From: Pseudomonas azerbaijanoccidentalis
Lineage (GTDB): Bacteria; Pseudomonadota; Gammaproteobacteria; Pseudomonadales; Pseudomonadaceae
Length of the DNA stretch: 64,000 nt
Assembly (NCBI RefSeq): GCF_019145495.1
Contig: NZ_JAHSTU010000003.1
Span: 372,001 to 436,000, forward strand
Direction: 5' to 3'
Shown here: positions 28,201-39,200 of the stretch, one piece after another
How the letters are laid out: every line of letters begins with the position of its first letter
Numbering within the stretch: the stretch's first letter is position 1
Made by a program: the position numbers and the translations under genes
The notes under the pieces: generated by a model
The model's input: the letters and a program-made list of their open reading frames with translations, nothing else
What the model was told of the DNA's origin: nothing
The model's database searches: none

Positions 28201-30252
28201 CAGGAGCAGGGCGACGAACTGGATGCCAGCCTGAGCTACGCCACCGATCTGTACGACGAAGCGTCGATGCAGCGCTTGGCCGAACAATGGCTGAACCTGT
28301 TGCGCGCGGTGGTGGCCGATCCTCAACAGCGCGTCGCCGAACTGCCGTTGCTTCAAGCATCGCAATCGGCGGGGTTGGTCCAGCACTGGAATCCGGCATT
28401 CCAAACCCAAGCGCCGTCACCCACCTTGCATCAACTGTTCGAAGCTCAAGCCGCGCAACGACCGCACGCGATTGCGCTGGTGTATGAAGGCGAGCACCAG
28501 ACCTACGCCGCGCTCAACGCCCAGGCCAACCGACTGGCGCGCAAACTGCGCGAGCAGGGTGTCGGGCCGGAAGTGCGCGTGGGCATCGCCACCGAGCGGG
28601 CGCTGCCGCTGGTGGTCGGTTTGCTGGCGATTCTCAAGGCCGGTGGCGCCTACGTGCCGCTGGACCCGCAATACCCCGCCGAGCGTTTGAGCTACATGAT
28701 CGACGACAGCGGCATCGCGTTGTTGTTGACCCAATCGCACTTGATCGACGGTTTGCCGGCCCGCGATGACGTGCAGGTGCTGGACCTGACGTCGCTGCAA
28801 CTGGAGGCCTACAGCACCGACAATTTGCTGCCGCTGGCGACGCCGGACAATCTCGCTTACGTGATCTACACCTCCGGTTCCACCGGTCGGCCAAAAGGCG
28901 CGCTGCTCAGCCACGGCAACGTTGGTCGCTTGCTGACGGCCACCGCTGCCGAGTTCAACTTTGGTGCGGACGATGTCTGGACCCTGTTCCATTCCTACGC
29001 CTTCGATTTCTCGGTGTGGGAACTGTTCGGTTCGCTGTGCACCGGCGGGCGCTTGGTGATCGTGCCGTATTACATCAGCCGCGAGCCGCAGGAATTCCAC
29101 CGTTTGCTCTGCGATGAAGGCGTGACGGTGTTGAACCAGACCCCGACCGCGTTCCGTCAACTGTTGCCGATTGCCTGCGCCAGCCCACGCAATCTGGCGC
29201 TGCGTCAGGTGATCTTCGGTGGCGAAGCATTGGAAGTCGCCAGCCTGCGTCCTTGGTTCGAACGCTTCGGCGATCAACAGCCAACGCTGGTGAACATGTA
29301 CGGCATCACCGAAACCACCGTGCACGTGACCTACCGCGCCATTCGCCTGGCCGACCTCGACGGCAAGGCGCAGAGCCCGATTGGCCTGCCGATCCGCGAC
29401 CTGCGCTGGTACTTGCTCGACAGCCAGTTGCAACCGGTGCCGGTGGGCGTGGCAGGCGAGTTGTACATCGCCGGTGCGGGTTTGGCGCGGGGTTATCACG
29501 GGCGTTTCGGCTTGACCGCCGAGCGTTTTGTGCCGAACCCCTTTGACGCCGCGCAACGCCTCTATCGCAGTGGCGACCTGGCGCGTCAGCGCGCCGACGG
29601 CAGCATCGATTACCTCGGACGCATCGACCAGCAAGTGAAGATTCGAGGCTTCCGCATCGAACTGGGCGAGATCGAAGCCGCGCTGCTGGCGCAACCGGGT
29701 GTGCGTCAGGCGGTGTTGAGCGTGCATACCGGTGACGCTGGGCCGCAGCTCTGCGCCTACGTCGTCGCTGAACAAACCCCGCATGACCCGATCGCTTGGC
29801 GCGACAACCTGCGCGCCGCGCTCAAGGTTGATCTGCCGGACTACATGGTGCCTAGCCACTGGCTGCTGCTCGATGACCTGCCGCTGACCAGCAACGGCAA
29901 GCTCGACCGCAAGGCCTTGCCGCTGCCGGATGCTGAAGACTGGCAACGACCGTTCGAAGCCCCCGAAGGCCAACTCGAACAGCAACTCGCGGCGATCTGG
30001 GCCGACGTGCTGGGCGTGGCGCAGATCGGTCGGCGCGACAACTTCTTTGAATTGGGCGGGCACTCGTTGCTCGCCGCCCAGGCCAGTGCCCGCGTGGAGC
30101 TGGAACTGGGCATCGAGCTGCCGCTGCGCGCGCTGTTTGAAAGCAACGACCTTCAGGCTTACGCCGCCATGGCCGGGCAACAAGCCCCGACTGACAACGA
30201 TGCACGTCTGGATGCGCTTGAGTCGCTTCTCGACGAGATGGAGATCAACTGA
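19270..30252 (+). CDS. pvdI: Pyoverdine peptide synthetase, three modules (PvdI-like)
   Basis: A 3660-residue non-ribosomal peptide synthetase. The order is C1 (LCL type, HHIVSDG near 182), A1 (about 510-1000), T1 (GGDSI near 1048), epimerase E1 (HHLAVDG near 1227), C2 (D-accepting type, HHILMDG near 1680), A2 (about 2000-2490), T2 (GGHSL near 2538), C3 (LCL, HHIAADG near 2723), A3 (about 3060-3540) and T3 (GGHSL near 3595). Pocket residues at the Stachelhaus positions read DLWNNALTY (close to an alanine code), DGEDHGTVV (lysine-like) and DFWNIGMVH (threonine). With E1, the product would be D-Ala-Lys-Thr. There is no TE domain: the chain passes to the next protein, whose gene overlaps this one by one base (TGATG). 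An N-terminal C domain implies a donor upstream, expected to be PvdL, which is not in the window. The symbol follows usage for the first peptide NRPS and is tentative. Confidence 0.93.
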   Translation: MNAEDSLKLARRFIGLPLEKRQMFLAALHKEGVDFARFPIPAGVEAEDRQALSYAQQRMWFLWQLDPQSGAYNLPGAVRLTGRLNLPALEQAFASLVARHETLRTVFAPQPDDTLLQVPATAPLVIDQVDFCALPPTEREQAVAHAAEQQSLLPFDLGTGPLLRVTLLKLAEQEHVLLLTLHHIVSDGWSMNVLIDEFIRCYDAFDAGTQPQLAPLPIQYGDYALWQRRWLEAGEQARQLEYWQAQLGDEHPVLELPLDHPRPAMPSYRGTRYEFAVDGQLAEQLRATAQKHNITLFMLLLGAFNVLLHRYTGQNDIRVGVPIANRNRAEIEGLIGFFVNTQVLRTQLDGQTRVDDFLRRIKETALGAQAHQDLPFERLVEALKLERSLSHTPLFQVMYNHQPQVADISTVTTASGLALGMIEWQGRTTQFDLTLDTYEKGGKLHAALTYANDLFDAATIARMAQHWTRLLQGMVSDSQQRIGDLPMLEHAEYQRIVHDWNRADERFAEDLCVHELISQQVAASPDALAVTFADTQLTYSELDQQANRLAHKLIELGVGPEVRVGVALQRSEQLLVALLAVLKAGGAYVPLDPDYPAERVAYMLEDSRALVLITQQAVAESLNVSADTQVLLMDDIPSLAAFPQSAPISRVTPDNLAYVIYTSGSTGKPKGVAIAHRNVLALIDWSKSVYSRDDIQGVLASTSVCFDLSVWELFVTLANGGSLIIARNALELPQLPARDQLRLINTVPSAINALQRDGQIPPSVRIINLAGEPLKQSLVDALYQQATVEHVYDLYGPSEDTTYSTWTRREADGHANIGRPLKHTASYLLDADLQPVPQGVSAELYLSGAGITRGYLAKPSLTAEKYVPNPFSSTGERLYRTGDLTRYQADGTLQYVGRIDHQVKVRGFRIELGEIEARLLQQDAVRELAVLAQDGANGQQLVAYIVPSDSALVVDAEAQATLRESLKAALRQHLPDYMVPAFLLFLDHLPLTPNGKLDRKALPAIDGSTQQREHVAPRSELEKALAAIWQEVLAIDSVGLEDNFFELGGDSIVSMQVVSRARQSGIVLSPKDLFQHQTIRSLAQAARTGGQSQIDQGPAAGAVALAPVQQWFFEQAIPERQHWNQSLLLVPREALNVEALERALEQLLTQHDSLRLRYAQAENTWQQTYAAPTTESVLWRRQAQSVEQLNTLCDEAQRSLDLQNGPLLRALWVAMADGTERLLLVIHHLAVDGVSWRVLLEDLQHFYNGGTAQAKSSTYQRWVARLQEHLPAFEHSLGHWKTELQDAPTDLPCERPNGALENRFEEKLELKLDTEQTRRLLQQAPAAYRTQVNDLLLTALARAVCRWSGQGSTLIQLEGHGREDLFDGIDLTRTVGWFTSLFPVNLKPAVDFGASIKSIKEQLRNVPDKGLGYGALRYFGAPEVRAELASLPQPRITFNYLGQFDRQFDEGALFTPSTEGNGVAQDPTAPLGNWLVVEGQVYGGELSLSWGFSREMFDTATIQRLADEYAHELNALIDHCCALELAQATPSDFPLAQISQVQLDGLPLSVSTLEDLYPLSPMQQGMLFHTLYEPQVGAYISQLRLDIGGLDTKRFTRSWQAAVERHDILRSSFHWQGLDVAHQAIARQVTLPLQVLEATDTDALADAERAQGFELGTTPLFRLKLVRTGTDAWHLIYTSHHILMDGWSNAQLLAEVIQHYAAGQSLPAPMGQFRDYLGWLQQQSADAGEQFWKAALAPLQAPTMLAEALRPPVDAQGSEELRVVLDNRATQRLGEFARQQKVTLNTVLQAAWSLLLQRYTGQDCVVFGATVAGRSAPLPGIEEQLGLFINTLPLVCSMKPDQTISQWLGELQGLNLAMREFEHVPLYDIQGWAGQQGSALFDNLLVFENFPVAEALKQGAPAGLSFGNLHNHERTHYPLTLGVELGEALSFDFSYDAARFSAAQVAQLSANLQHLLTQLVAAPNAALGALELLDGEGKNALLAISQPAPVELSTGLLVHESIAAQAAATPNALALQVDGQRRSYGELNAQANRLAHRLIDNGAGPGKRVGLALRRGPQLIVSLLAVLKSGAAYVPLDPKYPSERLAYMIEDSRLDVLLCESGLLEDLPLPVHVRLLSLDEAAGYPDSDPKNHAVAEDLAYIIYTSGSTGQPKGVAIDHGALREFCQSAADYSVLSAADRVLQFATFSFDGFVEQCYPALCVGAALIMRGDDLWDAGRLAAQIIEQGVTVADLPAAYWFLLARECASGVVRNLGDLRQVHVGGEAMSVEGLRLWHQAGLGHVRLLNTYGPTEATVVSSVHECRLDDASDAFGIPIGRAIAGRALYVLDAAGQLLPADGVGELCIGAPACLAQSYFDRPALTAERFLPDPFARAPGARLYRSGDLARYNAHGDLEYVGRIDHQVKIRGFRIEMGEIEACLQARDEVREAAVIAQDGTQLVAYVVASGVVNSEADYVEALKAVMRKALPEYMVPSHLILLAKLPLNNNGKLDRKALPRAEAGAAQRAFVAPIEGLEAQLAQIWQSVLQVEHVGRDDNFFELGGHSLLVLQVISRVRQQLNIELSVSSLFSASNLAQFAERAALAEVSAQPQLQRAADDQPRILSYAQQRQWILWQLDPQSSAYNIPAALRLKGALNRQALRQAFLQLQARHETLRTTFEQDGQQARPLVHAELALQLSEGPVAESSINDAVAEAIAQPFDLRNGPLWRALLLQVSAEEHVLVLTVHHIAADGWSMQVMVDEFSALYQAAAEGRAASLNNLPVAYSDYARWQRDWLEAGEGARQLAWWREQLDGSQAPLELPSELTRPARRSERGANLTLNVDRELLAGLRACAQQQQVTLFMLLLASFQTLLHRQSGQSGISVGVPSAGRSRLETEGLIGFFINTQVLRAEIDGQQPFSTLLQQVKQTALTAQAHQDLPFEQLVDALQPDRSLNHSPLFQVLYNHQQQMGASVERVVAGLRVERLHWQQHTAQFDLVLDTQEQGDELDASLSYATDLYDEASMQRLAEQWLNLLRAVVADPQQRVAELPLLQASQSAGLVQHWNPAFQTQAPSPTLHQLFEAQAAQRPHAIALVYEGEHQTYAALNAQANRLARKLREQGVGPEVRVGIATERALPLVVGLLAILKAGGAYVPLDPQYPAERLSYMIDDSGIALLLTQSHLIDGLPARDDVQVLDLTSLQLEAYSTDNLLPLATPDNLAYVIYTSGSTGRPKGALLSHGNVGRLLTATAAEFNFGADDVWTLFHSYAFDFSVWELFGSLCTGGRLVIVPYYISREPQEFHRLLCDEGVTVLNQTPTAFRQLLPIACASPRNLALRQVIFGGEALEVASLRPWFERFGDQQPTLVNMYGITETTVHVTYRAIRLADLDGKAQSPIGLPIRDLRWYLLDSQLQPVPVGVAGELYIAGAGLARGYHGRFGLTAERFVPNPFDAAQRLYRSGDLARQRADGSIDYLGRIDQQVKIRGFRIELGEIEAALLAQPGVRQAVLSVHTGDAGPQLCAYVVAEQTPHDPIAWRDNLRAALKVDLPDYMVPSHWLLLDDLPLTSNGKLDRKALPLPDAEDWQRPFEAPEGQLEQQLAAIWADVLGVAQIGRRDNFFELGGHSLLAAQASARVELELGIELPLRALFESNDLQAYAAMAGQQAPTDNDARLDALESLLDEMEIN

Positions 30253-33200
30253 TGGAACACACCACCGCCATGCGTATCGCCACGCGCTTCGCCGGCCTGT
30301 CCGCCGACAAGCGCCGCGAGTTTCTGACCAAGATGCAAGAGCAGGGTGTGAGTTTCGGCCAACTGCCGATTCCGGCCGCTGCCGAGCCGCAAGCGACGTT
30401 TGAATTGTCCTACGCGCAGCAGCGCCAATGGTTCCTCTGGCAGCTCGATCCACAGAGTTCGGCCTACAACATTCCCGCCGCCCTGCGCCTCCACGGCCCA
30501 CTGAACGTCGCGGCCCTGCAACAGAGTTTTGATGTGCTGCTGGAGCGGCACCAGAGCCTGCGCAGCCGTTTTGTCGAGGACGACGGCCAGGTGATGCAAA
30601 CGCTGGCGGCGTTCACTTCGCTGTCCATCGAACAGCACGATTTACGCGAAGAACCGGCGGCACTGCGCTTCGAATGCGCAATGAAACAGGTCGAGCAGGA
30701 CATCGCCCGACCATTCGATTTGCAGCATGGCCCGCTGCTGCGCGTCAGCCTGTTGCAAATGGATGCTGAGGATCATGTGCTGGTGCTGACCCTGCACCAC
30801 ATCGTCACCGATGGCTGGTCGATGGGCGTATTGGTCGAAGAGTTTTCCCGATTGTATGCCGCGCATTGCCAAGGGCAGGGCGCAGAGTTGGCAGCGCTGC
30901 CGATCCAGTATTCGGACTACGCCGCGTGGCAACGTCGCTGGATGGAGGCGGGTGAGCTGGAACGTCAACTGAACTGGTGGCGTGAGAAGCTTGGCAGCGA
31001 ACAGCCGTTGCTGGAATTGCCGACGGATCGTCCACGCCCGGCACAACCAAGCCAGCGCGGTGCACGTCTGGATTTCGCCGTCGACGCTGATCTGGCCAGC
31101 GGTTTGATGACCCTGGCCAAACAGCACGGCGTGACGCCGTTCATGCTGTTGCTCGCCAGTTTCCAGGCTTTGCTCTATCGCTACAGCGGCCAGGCTGATC
31201 TGCGCATCGGCGTGCCGATCGGCAACCGCAACCGCGCGGAAACTCGTGGCCTGATCGGTTTTTTCGTCAACACTCAGGTGATGCGTGCCGAGGTCGACGG
31301 GCGCCTGCCATTCAGCCAGTTGCTGCAGCAAACCCGCGCCGCTTCGCTGGATGCCCAGGATTATCAGGACCTGCCGTTCGAGCGGCTGGTGCAGGCGCTG
31401 CAAGGCGAGCGCAGCCTCAGCCACAGCCCGTTGTTTCAGGTGATGTTCAATCACCAGCAAGCCCGGCCGGCAGCGGTCAGCGGTTTGCTGGCGGGGTTGC
31501 GGGTCGAGGCGCTGAACGCCACGGCCCAGACCACACAGTTCGACCTGCAACTCGATACCCAGGAGGAGGGCGACCAACTGTTCGCCAGCCTGACCTACGC
31601 CACCGACCTGTTCGACGCCGAGCGCATCGAAACACTGGCCCGGCATTGGCGCAACCTGCTCGCCGGCGTGCTGGCCAACCCGCAAACCCCACTGGCCGAA
31701 CTGCCGCTGCTGGATTCCGACGAGCGCCTGCGCATCCTCGATGATCTCAACGACACGGCTCAGGTCTATCCGGGTGAAGTCTGCGTGCAGCGGCATTTCG
31801 AAGCGCGGGTGCTTGAAAACCCTGAAGCAACGGCGCTGGTGTTTCAGGGCCAGTCCTTGAGCTACGCCGAGCTGAACCTGCGCGCCAATCGTCTGGCCCA
31901 TCACTTGCGTGCGAAGGGCGTCGGCCCGGAAGTGATCGTCGGGATCGCCTGCGACCGTTCGTTCGAAATGGTCGTCGGCCTGCTGGCGATCCTCAAGGCG
32001 GGTGGCGCCTACGTGCCGCTGGACCCGGAATACCCGCTCGATCGCCTGAGCTACATGATCGAGGACAGCGGCATTTCCCTGCTGCTAACCCAGCCACATC
32101 TGCTGGCGCAACTGCCGACGCCGGACAACGTGCGTGCCCTGTGCCTGCACGCCGATGCCGATTGGCTGAGCGACCTGCCGGGCAGCGATCTGCCCAATGT
32201 TGCCGTGGCAGAAAACCTCGCCTACATGATCTACACCTCCGGTTCGACCGGTAAGCCTAAAGGCGCGGGCAACCGCCATGTGGCGTTGCACAACCGCATC
32301 GAGTGGATGCAGGAAGCCTACAACCTGCAGCCGTCGGACCGCGTGCTGCAAAAGACGCCGTTCAGTTTCGACGTGTCGGTGTGGGAGTTTTTCTGGCCGC
32401 TGATGAAAGGCGCGACGCTGGTGATCGCCGCACCGGGCGAGCATCGCGATCCACAACGCCTCGCCGCGCTGATCGTCGAGCAAGCGATCACCACGCTGCA
32501 CTTCGTGCCGTCGATGCTCTCAGCCTTCGTCGGAGCTGACGAAGCGCTGGCCTGCTCCTCGCTGACCCGGATCATTTGCAGCGGTGAAGCGCTGCCGATG
32601 GAACTGCAACGCCAGACCCTGCGCAGTTTGCCGCAAGCCAATCTGTACAACCTTTACGGCCCGACCGAAGCGGCCATCGACGTGACCCACTGGACCTGTG
32701 TGGAAGAGGGCCGCGACAGCGTGCCGATTGGCCGTCCGATCGCCAACCTGCGCACCTGCATCCTCGACAGCGAGCTGCAACCGTTGCCGCTGGGCGCGGT
32801 GGGTGAGTTGTACCTCGGTGGCGTCGGCCTGGCCCGTGGTTATCACCGACGTGGCGCGCTGACGGCCGAGCGTTTTGTGGTCGACCCGTTCGGCAGCGGC
32901 GAGCGCCTGTACCGCACCGGCGACCTGGCGCGTTATCGTGCCGATGGCGCCATCGATTACTGCGGACGCATCGACCATCAAGTGAAAATTCGCGGCTTGC
33001 GCATCGAGCTCGGGGAAATCGAAGCGCGACTGCAAGAACATGCCGACGTGCAGGAGGCCGTAGTCCTGGCCCTCGACGGCCCGAGTGGCAAGCAACTGGT
33101 GGCGTACATCGTGCCGCAGGACCGCGCTTTGGTCGGCGCCGATGCCGACCAGCAAGGCGCGTGGCGCGAAACCCTGAAAAGCCATTTGCTCGGCAGCCTG

Positions 33201-36200
33201 CCGGATTACATGGTGCCGGCGCAGACCGTGTTGATCGAACAAATGCCGCTGAGCCCCAACGGCAAGCTGGATCGCAAACGCCTGCCGGCGCCGACCGCGC
33301 CGGTCAGCCAGCGCGCATTCGAAGCACCGCGCAGCAGCCATGAGCAGGTGCTGGCGCAGATCTGGCAGGACGTGTTGGGCGTGGAGCAGGTCGGGCGTCA
33401 GGACAATTTCTTTGAACTGGGCGGCGACTCGATCATCTCGATCCAGGTGGTCAGCCGCGCGCGCCGTGCCGGCCTGAGCCTGCAACCGCGCGACCTGTTC
33501 CAGCAGCAAACCCTGCAAGCCCTGGCCGCTGTGGTCAAGGAGCAAGCGGCAACGCTGGCGCCACAAGGTCCGGTGGACGGCGTGCAAAAACTCACGCCGA
33601 TTCAGCGCTGGTTCTTCGAAGAGCCGATCCCGCAACGCGCTCACTGGAACCAGGCGGTGTTGCTGACGCCGCGCGAACCCCTTGAACTGCCGCGTCTGCA
33701 AAGCGCCTTGCAACGTGTGCTCAAGCAGCACGATGCGCTGCGTCTGCGTTTCAGCCAGGTCGACGGCCAATGGTCGGCGCGTTATGTCGGTGCCGACAGC
33801 GCCGACGTCATCGACATGCTCTGGACCGCCCGCGTGGCCAGCGAAGCTTCGCTGGAATCGGTGTGCGACGAAGCCCAGCGCAGCCTCAGCCTGCAAGACG
33901 GGCCGCTGTTGCGCGTGGCACTGATCGCCCAGGCCGATGGTACGCAGCGCTTGTTGCTGGTGATCCACCACTTGGCGGTGGACGGTGTTTCGTGGCGCGT
34001 GCTGCTGGAAGATTTGCAGGCCGCTTATCAAGGTGAAGAACTGCCGCCGAAGACCAGCGCTTTCCAGGCGTGGGCGGACAAGCTCGACGCTTACGCACGC
34101 TCTGAAATTGCCGCCGATGAACTGAACTGGTGGCAAACGCAACTCGCCGGAGCCAGCGACACACTGCCGGCGGCCAACCCGCAAGCCAGCCAAGCCGGGC
34201 ATTTGCGCCAAGGCGTGAGCATCGGTCTGGATCGCGATCAGACCCGCCAGTTGTTGCAACAAGCCCCAGCGATCTACCGCACACAGGTCAACGACCTGCT
34301 GCTGACCGCACTGGCCCGTACACTCAGTCGCTGGACCGGTGAAGCATCGGCGCTGATCCAGCTCGAAGGTCATGGCCGCGAAGAGCTGTTCGATGACATC
34401 GACCTGACCCGCACCGTCGGCTGGTTCTCCAGCCTGTTCCCGGTGCGCCTGACACCGAGCGCCGAGCTCGGCGCTTCGATCAAGGCCATCAAGCAACAAC
34501 TGCGCGACATCCCCGGCAAAGGCTTGGGCTATGGCCTGCTGCGCTACATGGGTGATGCCTCGGCGCAAGCCGCATTGGCGGCGTTGCCGCAGGCGCGGGT
34601 GACCTTCAACTACCTGGGGCAGTTTGACCAGAGCTTTGCCGAGGACGCACTGTTCACGCCCGCCAGGGAATCCAGCGGTGCCGCGCAATCCGCCGATGCG
34701 CCATTGCCTAACTGGCTGTCGGTGGACGGTCAGGTCTATGGCGGTGAGCTGAAACTCGACTGGACCTTCAGTCGCGACTGCTTCGAGCTGCGCGAGATTG
34801 AAGCCCTGGCCATCGATTTCCGAGCTGAGCTGTTGGCGCTGATCGACCATTGCCTGAGCGACGGTGCGGGTGGCGTGACCCCGACCGACTTCCCGCTGGC
34901 GCGCCTGAGCCAGGCGCAACTTGATGGTCTGCCGGTGCCACCGGCGCAGATCGAAGATGTGTACCCGCTGTCGCCGATGCAGGCCGGGTTGCTGTTCCAC
35001 AGCCTCTACGAATCGGCGTCTGGCGCTTATGTGAACCAGCTCAGCGTCGAGGCCCGTGGTCTCGATGCCGAGCGTTTGGGCCGGGCGTGGCAAGCGGTGC
35101 TCGACAGCCACGCGATCCTGCGCAGCAGCTTCCACTTCCCGCAAGGTTTCGAAGCGCCGGTGCAACTGGTGCACCGTCATCTGCAATTGCCGCTGACTTG
35201 CCTTGACTGGCGTGGTCGCGACAATCAGGCCGACGCGCTAGCACAGCTGATCGACAGCGAACGCCTGCATCTCGATTCCACCAAAGCGCCGCTGATGCGC
35301 CTGACACTGGTGCGCCTGGACGACGAGCGTCAGCAACTGATCTACACCCACCATCACCTGTTGCTCGACGGCTGGAGTAACTCGCTGCTGCTGAGCGAAG
35401 TCTTGCAGCGCTATGCCGGGCAAGAGGTGCAGGCGCCCACCGGGCGTTTCGCCGATTACATCGGCTGGCTGCAACGTCAGGATGCCGAGGCCGACGAAGC
35501 GTTCTGGCGCGGGCAACTGGCGACACTGGACAACCCGACGCTGCTGGCCCAGAGCCTCGCACAGGGCGACAGCAAAAAACGCTCGGACGCGGCGTTTGCC
35601 GACCATCGCCAGACGTTCGACGTCGCCACCAGCAAACGCTTCAGCGACTTTGCCCGCCAGCAGAAAGTCACCCTCAACACCTTGGTGCAAGGTGCGTGGG
35701 CGCTGCTGTTGCAACGCTACAGTGGCCAACGCAGCGTGGCGTTCGGCGCCACCGTGGCCGGGCGTCCGGTGGATTTGCCGGGGGCGGAAAGCCAACTCGG
35801 TCTGTTCATCAACACCCTGCCGGTGATCAGCAGTCCGGATGCGGTGGAAAGCGTCGAGCAATGGCTGAGCCGTTTGCAGGCGCAGAACCTCGAACTGCGC
35901 GAACACGAATTCACCGCCCTCGGTGACATTCAGCGCTGGGCCGGGCGTGCCGGTGAGCCGCTGTTCGACAGCCTGCTGGTGTTCGAAAACTTCCCGGTGG
36001 CCGAAGCCTTGCAGCAGGGCGCGCCAGCCGGGTTGAGTTTCTCGATCCCGCAGAACCACGAACGCACCAACTTCCCGCTGACCCTGGCAGCCACTGCCGA
36101 AAGCCAATTGAGTTTGAACTGGAGCTACCAGTGCAGCCATTTCAGCAGCACGGCGATTGCGCGCATGAGCGAGCATCTGGCCGCACTGCTGGCGGCGATG

Positions 36201-39200
36201 GTCGCGGCGCCGAAGGCCGCTTTGAGTGAACTGGACCTGCTGACGGCACCGGAGCGCACCCAGCAATTGCTGACGTGGAACCCGCCGTTCACCGTCGCGG
36301 AAAACCCGTTGTGCGTGCATCAACTGATCGAAGCCCAGGCCGTTGCCCGACCTGACGCCACGGCGCTGATCTTCAATGACGTGGAGCTGAGCTTCGACGA
36401 ACTCAACCGCCGTGCCAACCGCTTGGCCCATCACTTGCGCGGGCGCGGTATCGGCCCCGAAGTGCGGGTCGGCCTGGCGATGCAGCGTTCGCCGGAAATG
36501 ATCGTCGGCCTGCTGGCGATCCTCAAGGCCGGTGGCGCCTACGTGCCGCTCGACCCGGCGTATCCGGCGGAGCGCTTGCGTTACCTGATGGACGACAGCG
36601 GGATTTCACTGCTGATCAGCCAATCCTGGCTGCGGGAAAAACTGCCTTTGCCGGAAGGCCTGGCGGTGCTGGAAATCGATCGCGAACCGTTGGAGTTCAT
36701 GGCGGACAGCAACCCGGTCAACCTGACCTGCGGCGAAAACCTCGCGTACCTGATCTACACCTCGGGCTCGACCGGGCGGCCAAAAGGCGTGAGCGTGGCC
36801 CACGGTCCGTTGGCCATGCATTGCGTGTCGATCGGTGAGTTGTACGGCATGACCCCGGACGACCGCGAACTGCAATTTGCCTCGATCAGCTTCGACGGCG
36901 CCCATGAACGCTGGTTGACGCCGTTGGTGTTCGGTTCGGCGGTGATGCCGCGCGACGACGAGTTGTGGAGCGTTGAGCGCACCTGCGCCGAGATCGAAAA
37001 ACACCGCATCACCATCGCCTGTTTCACCCCGACCTATCTGGCGCAGATCGCCGATTACATGGGTGAAGCCGGGCGCGATTTGCCGATCCGTTCCTACACG
37101 CCGTGCGGTGAAGGCATGGCCAAGCATGCGTTCGACGAGGTTCAGCAAGTCTTGCAACCCAAGCGTCTGATCAACGGCTACGGCCCGACCGAAACGGTGA
37201 TCACGCCGCTGATCTGGCTGGCGTATCCGGATACCGAATTCGACTCGGCGTTCATGCCGATTGGCCGCCCGGTGGGCAATCGCAGCGCCTACATTCTGGA
37301 CGGTGGCTTGCAGCCGTTGCCGGTGGGTGTGGCGGGTGAGTTGTACCTCGGCGGCGAGGGCGTTGCGCGGGGTTATCACCAGCGTCCGGACCTGACCGCC
37401 GAACGTTTCGTGCCGGACCCTTTCGTGCCGGGCGCGCGGCTGTACCGCAGCGGCGACCTCGCACGGTTCCGGGCCGATGGCGTGGTCGAATACCTCGGCC
37501 GCATCGACCAGCAAGTGAAGATTCGCGGTTTCCGCATCGAACTCGGCGAAATCGAAGCCTGCCTGATGGAGCACGAAGGCGTGCGTGAAGCGTTCGTCAT
37601 CGACCGCGAAGGGCCGGTGAGCCGCCAGTTGGTCGGTTACGTGGTGCCGCGCGATCCGCTGGCCGACGAGCAGGAACTGCGTGACGCACTGACCACGCAC
37701 CTGCGCAGCCGTCTGCCGGCACACATGTTACCAGCGCATTTGATGTGCCTGGCCGCGCTGCCGCTGACGCCGAACGGCAAGCTTGATCGTCAGGGCTTGC
37801 CGGCGCCTGAGGCCTCGCGTCAGAGTCTCGATCAAGTGGCCGCTGCGACGCCTGCCGAGGCGCTGTTGGTGGCGATCTGGCAGGAACTGCTGGGCCTGGA
37901 TTCGCTGGGCGTCACCGAGAACTTCTTCGAGCTGGGCGGTGACTCGATCATCTCGCTACAAGCGGTGAGCCGTGCCGGACAGCGCGGGTTGGTGTTCAGT
38001 CCGAAGCAATTGTTCGAACAGCAGACCATTCGCGCACTCGCCGCTGTGGCGACCCGTCGTGAAACTACGTTGGTCGAAGCGCCGACCGTCGAGGCCTTCG
38101 CGCTGGTGCCGCACATCGATGTGTCCGCCCGAGAAGGGCTGCAAGACCTGTATCCGCTGTCGCCGATGCAGCAAGGCATGTTGTTCCATTGCCTCGATTC
38201 ACCGGAGCTCAACCCGTACGTCAACCAGTTGAGCGTCGCGGTGGATGGCTTACAGGTGCCGCGTTTCCGTGCGGCGTGGCAGGCTTTGGTCGAGCGTCAT
38301 GAGGTGCTGCGTGCGGCATTCCGCTGGCGCGATGGTCTGGCCGATCCGCTGCAAGCGGTGTTCGCCAGCGTTGATTTACCGATTGAAGAACTCGACTGGC
38401 GTGAGCGCAGTGACACCGAACAGGCACTGAGCGAACTGGCGGCAGCCGAGCAGGCCAAAGGTTTCGACCTGAGTTGCCCGCCGCTGATGCGCTTCATCCT
38501 GGTTCGCCTGGGTGAAGCGCGTTACCAGATGATCTGGATCTACCATCACCTGCTGCTGGACGGCTGGAGTGCGTCGCGTCTGCTGGGCGAGATGCTGCGC
38601 CTGTATCACCACGACAGCCTGCCGGCCCTGACCGGTCGCTACGCCGATTACATCGCCTGGCTGCAACGTCAGGACGATGCCCAAGCCGAGGGTTTCTGGC
38701 GCGAGCGCCTGGCGTTGCTGGAAGCCCCGACCATCCTGGCCAAGGCGTCCGGTGCCGCAGGCTCCGGCCACGGCGTGATGTACAGCGACCTCAATGCCGA
38801 GGCGACGCGCAAGTTGCACAGTTTCGCCAAACGTCAGCGCGTGACCCTCAACACGCTGGTGCAAGGCGCCTGGCTGTTGCTGTTGCAGCGCCATAGCGGA
38901 CAGCGCAGCGTAGCCTTCGGCGCGACGGTGGCGGGGCGCCCGACCGGTCTGCCCGGTGCCCAGGAAATGCTCGGCCTGTTCATCAACACCTTACCGGTGA
39001 TCCAGACCCTCGACCCGCAACAGCCGCTGGGCGAGTGGCTGCGCGAATTGCAGGATTACAACCTGGCCGTGCGCGACTACGAACACACACCGCTGTCCGA
39101 CGTCCAGCGCTGGGCCGGGCAGGGTGGCCAAGGCCTGTTCGACAGCATCATCGTGTTTGAAAACCATCCGGTGGACCGTGCCTTGCGCGGTGGCGAGGAA

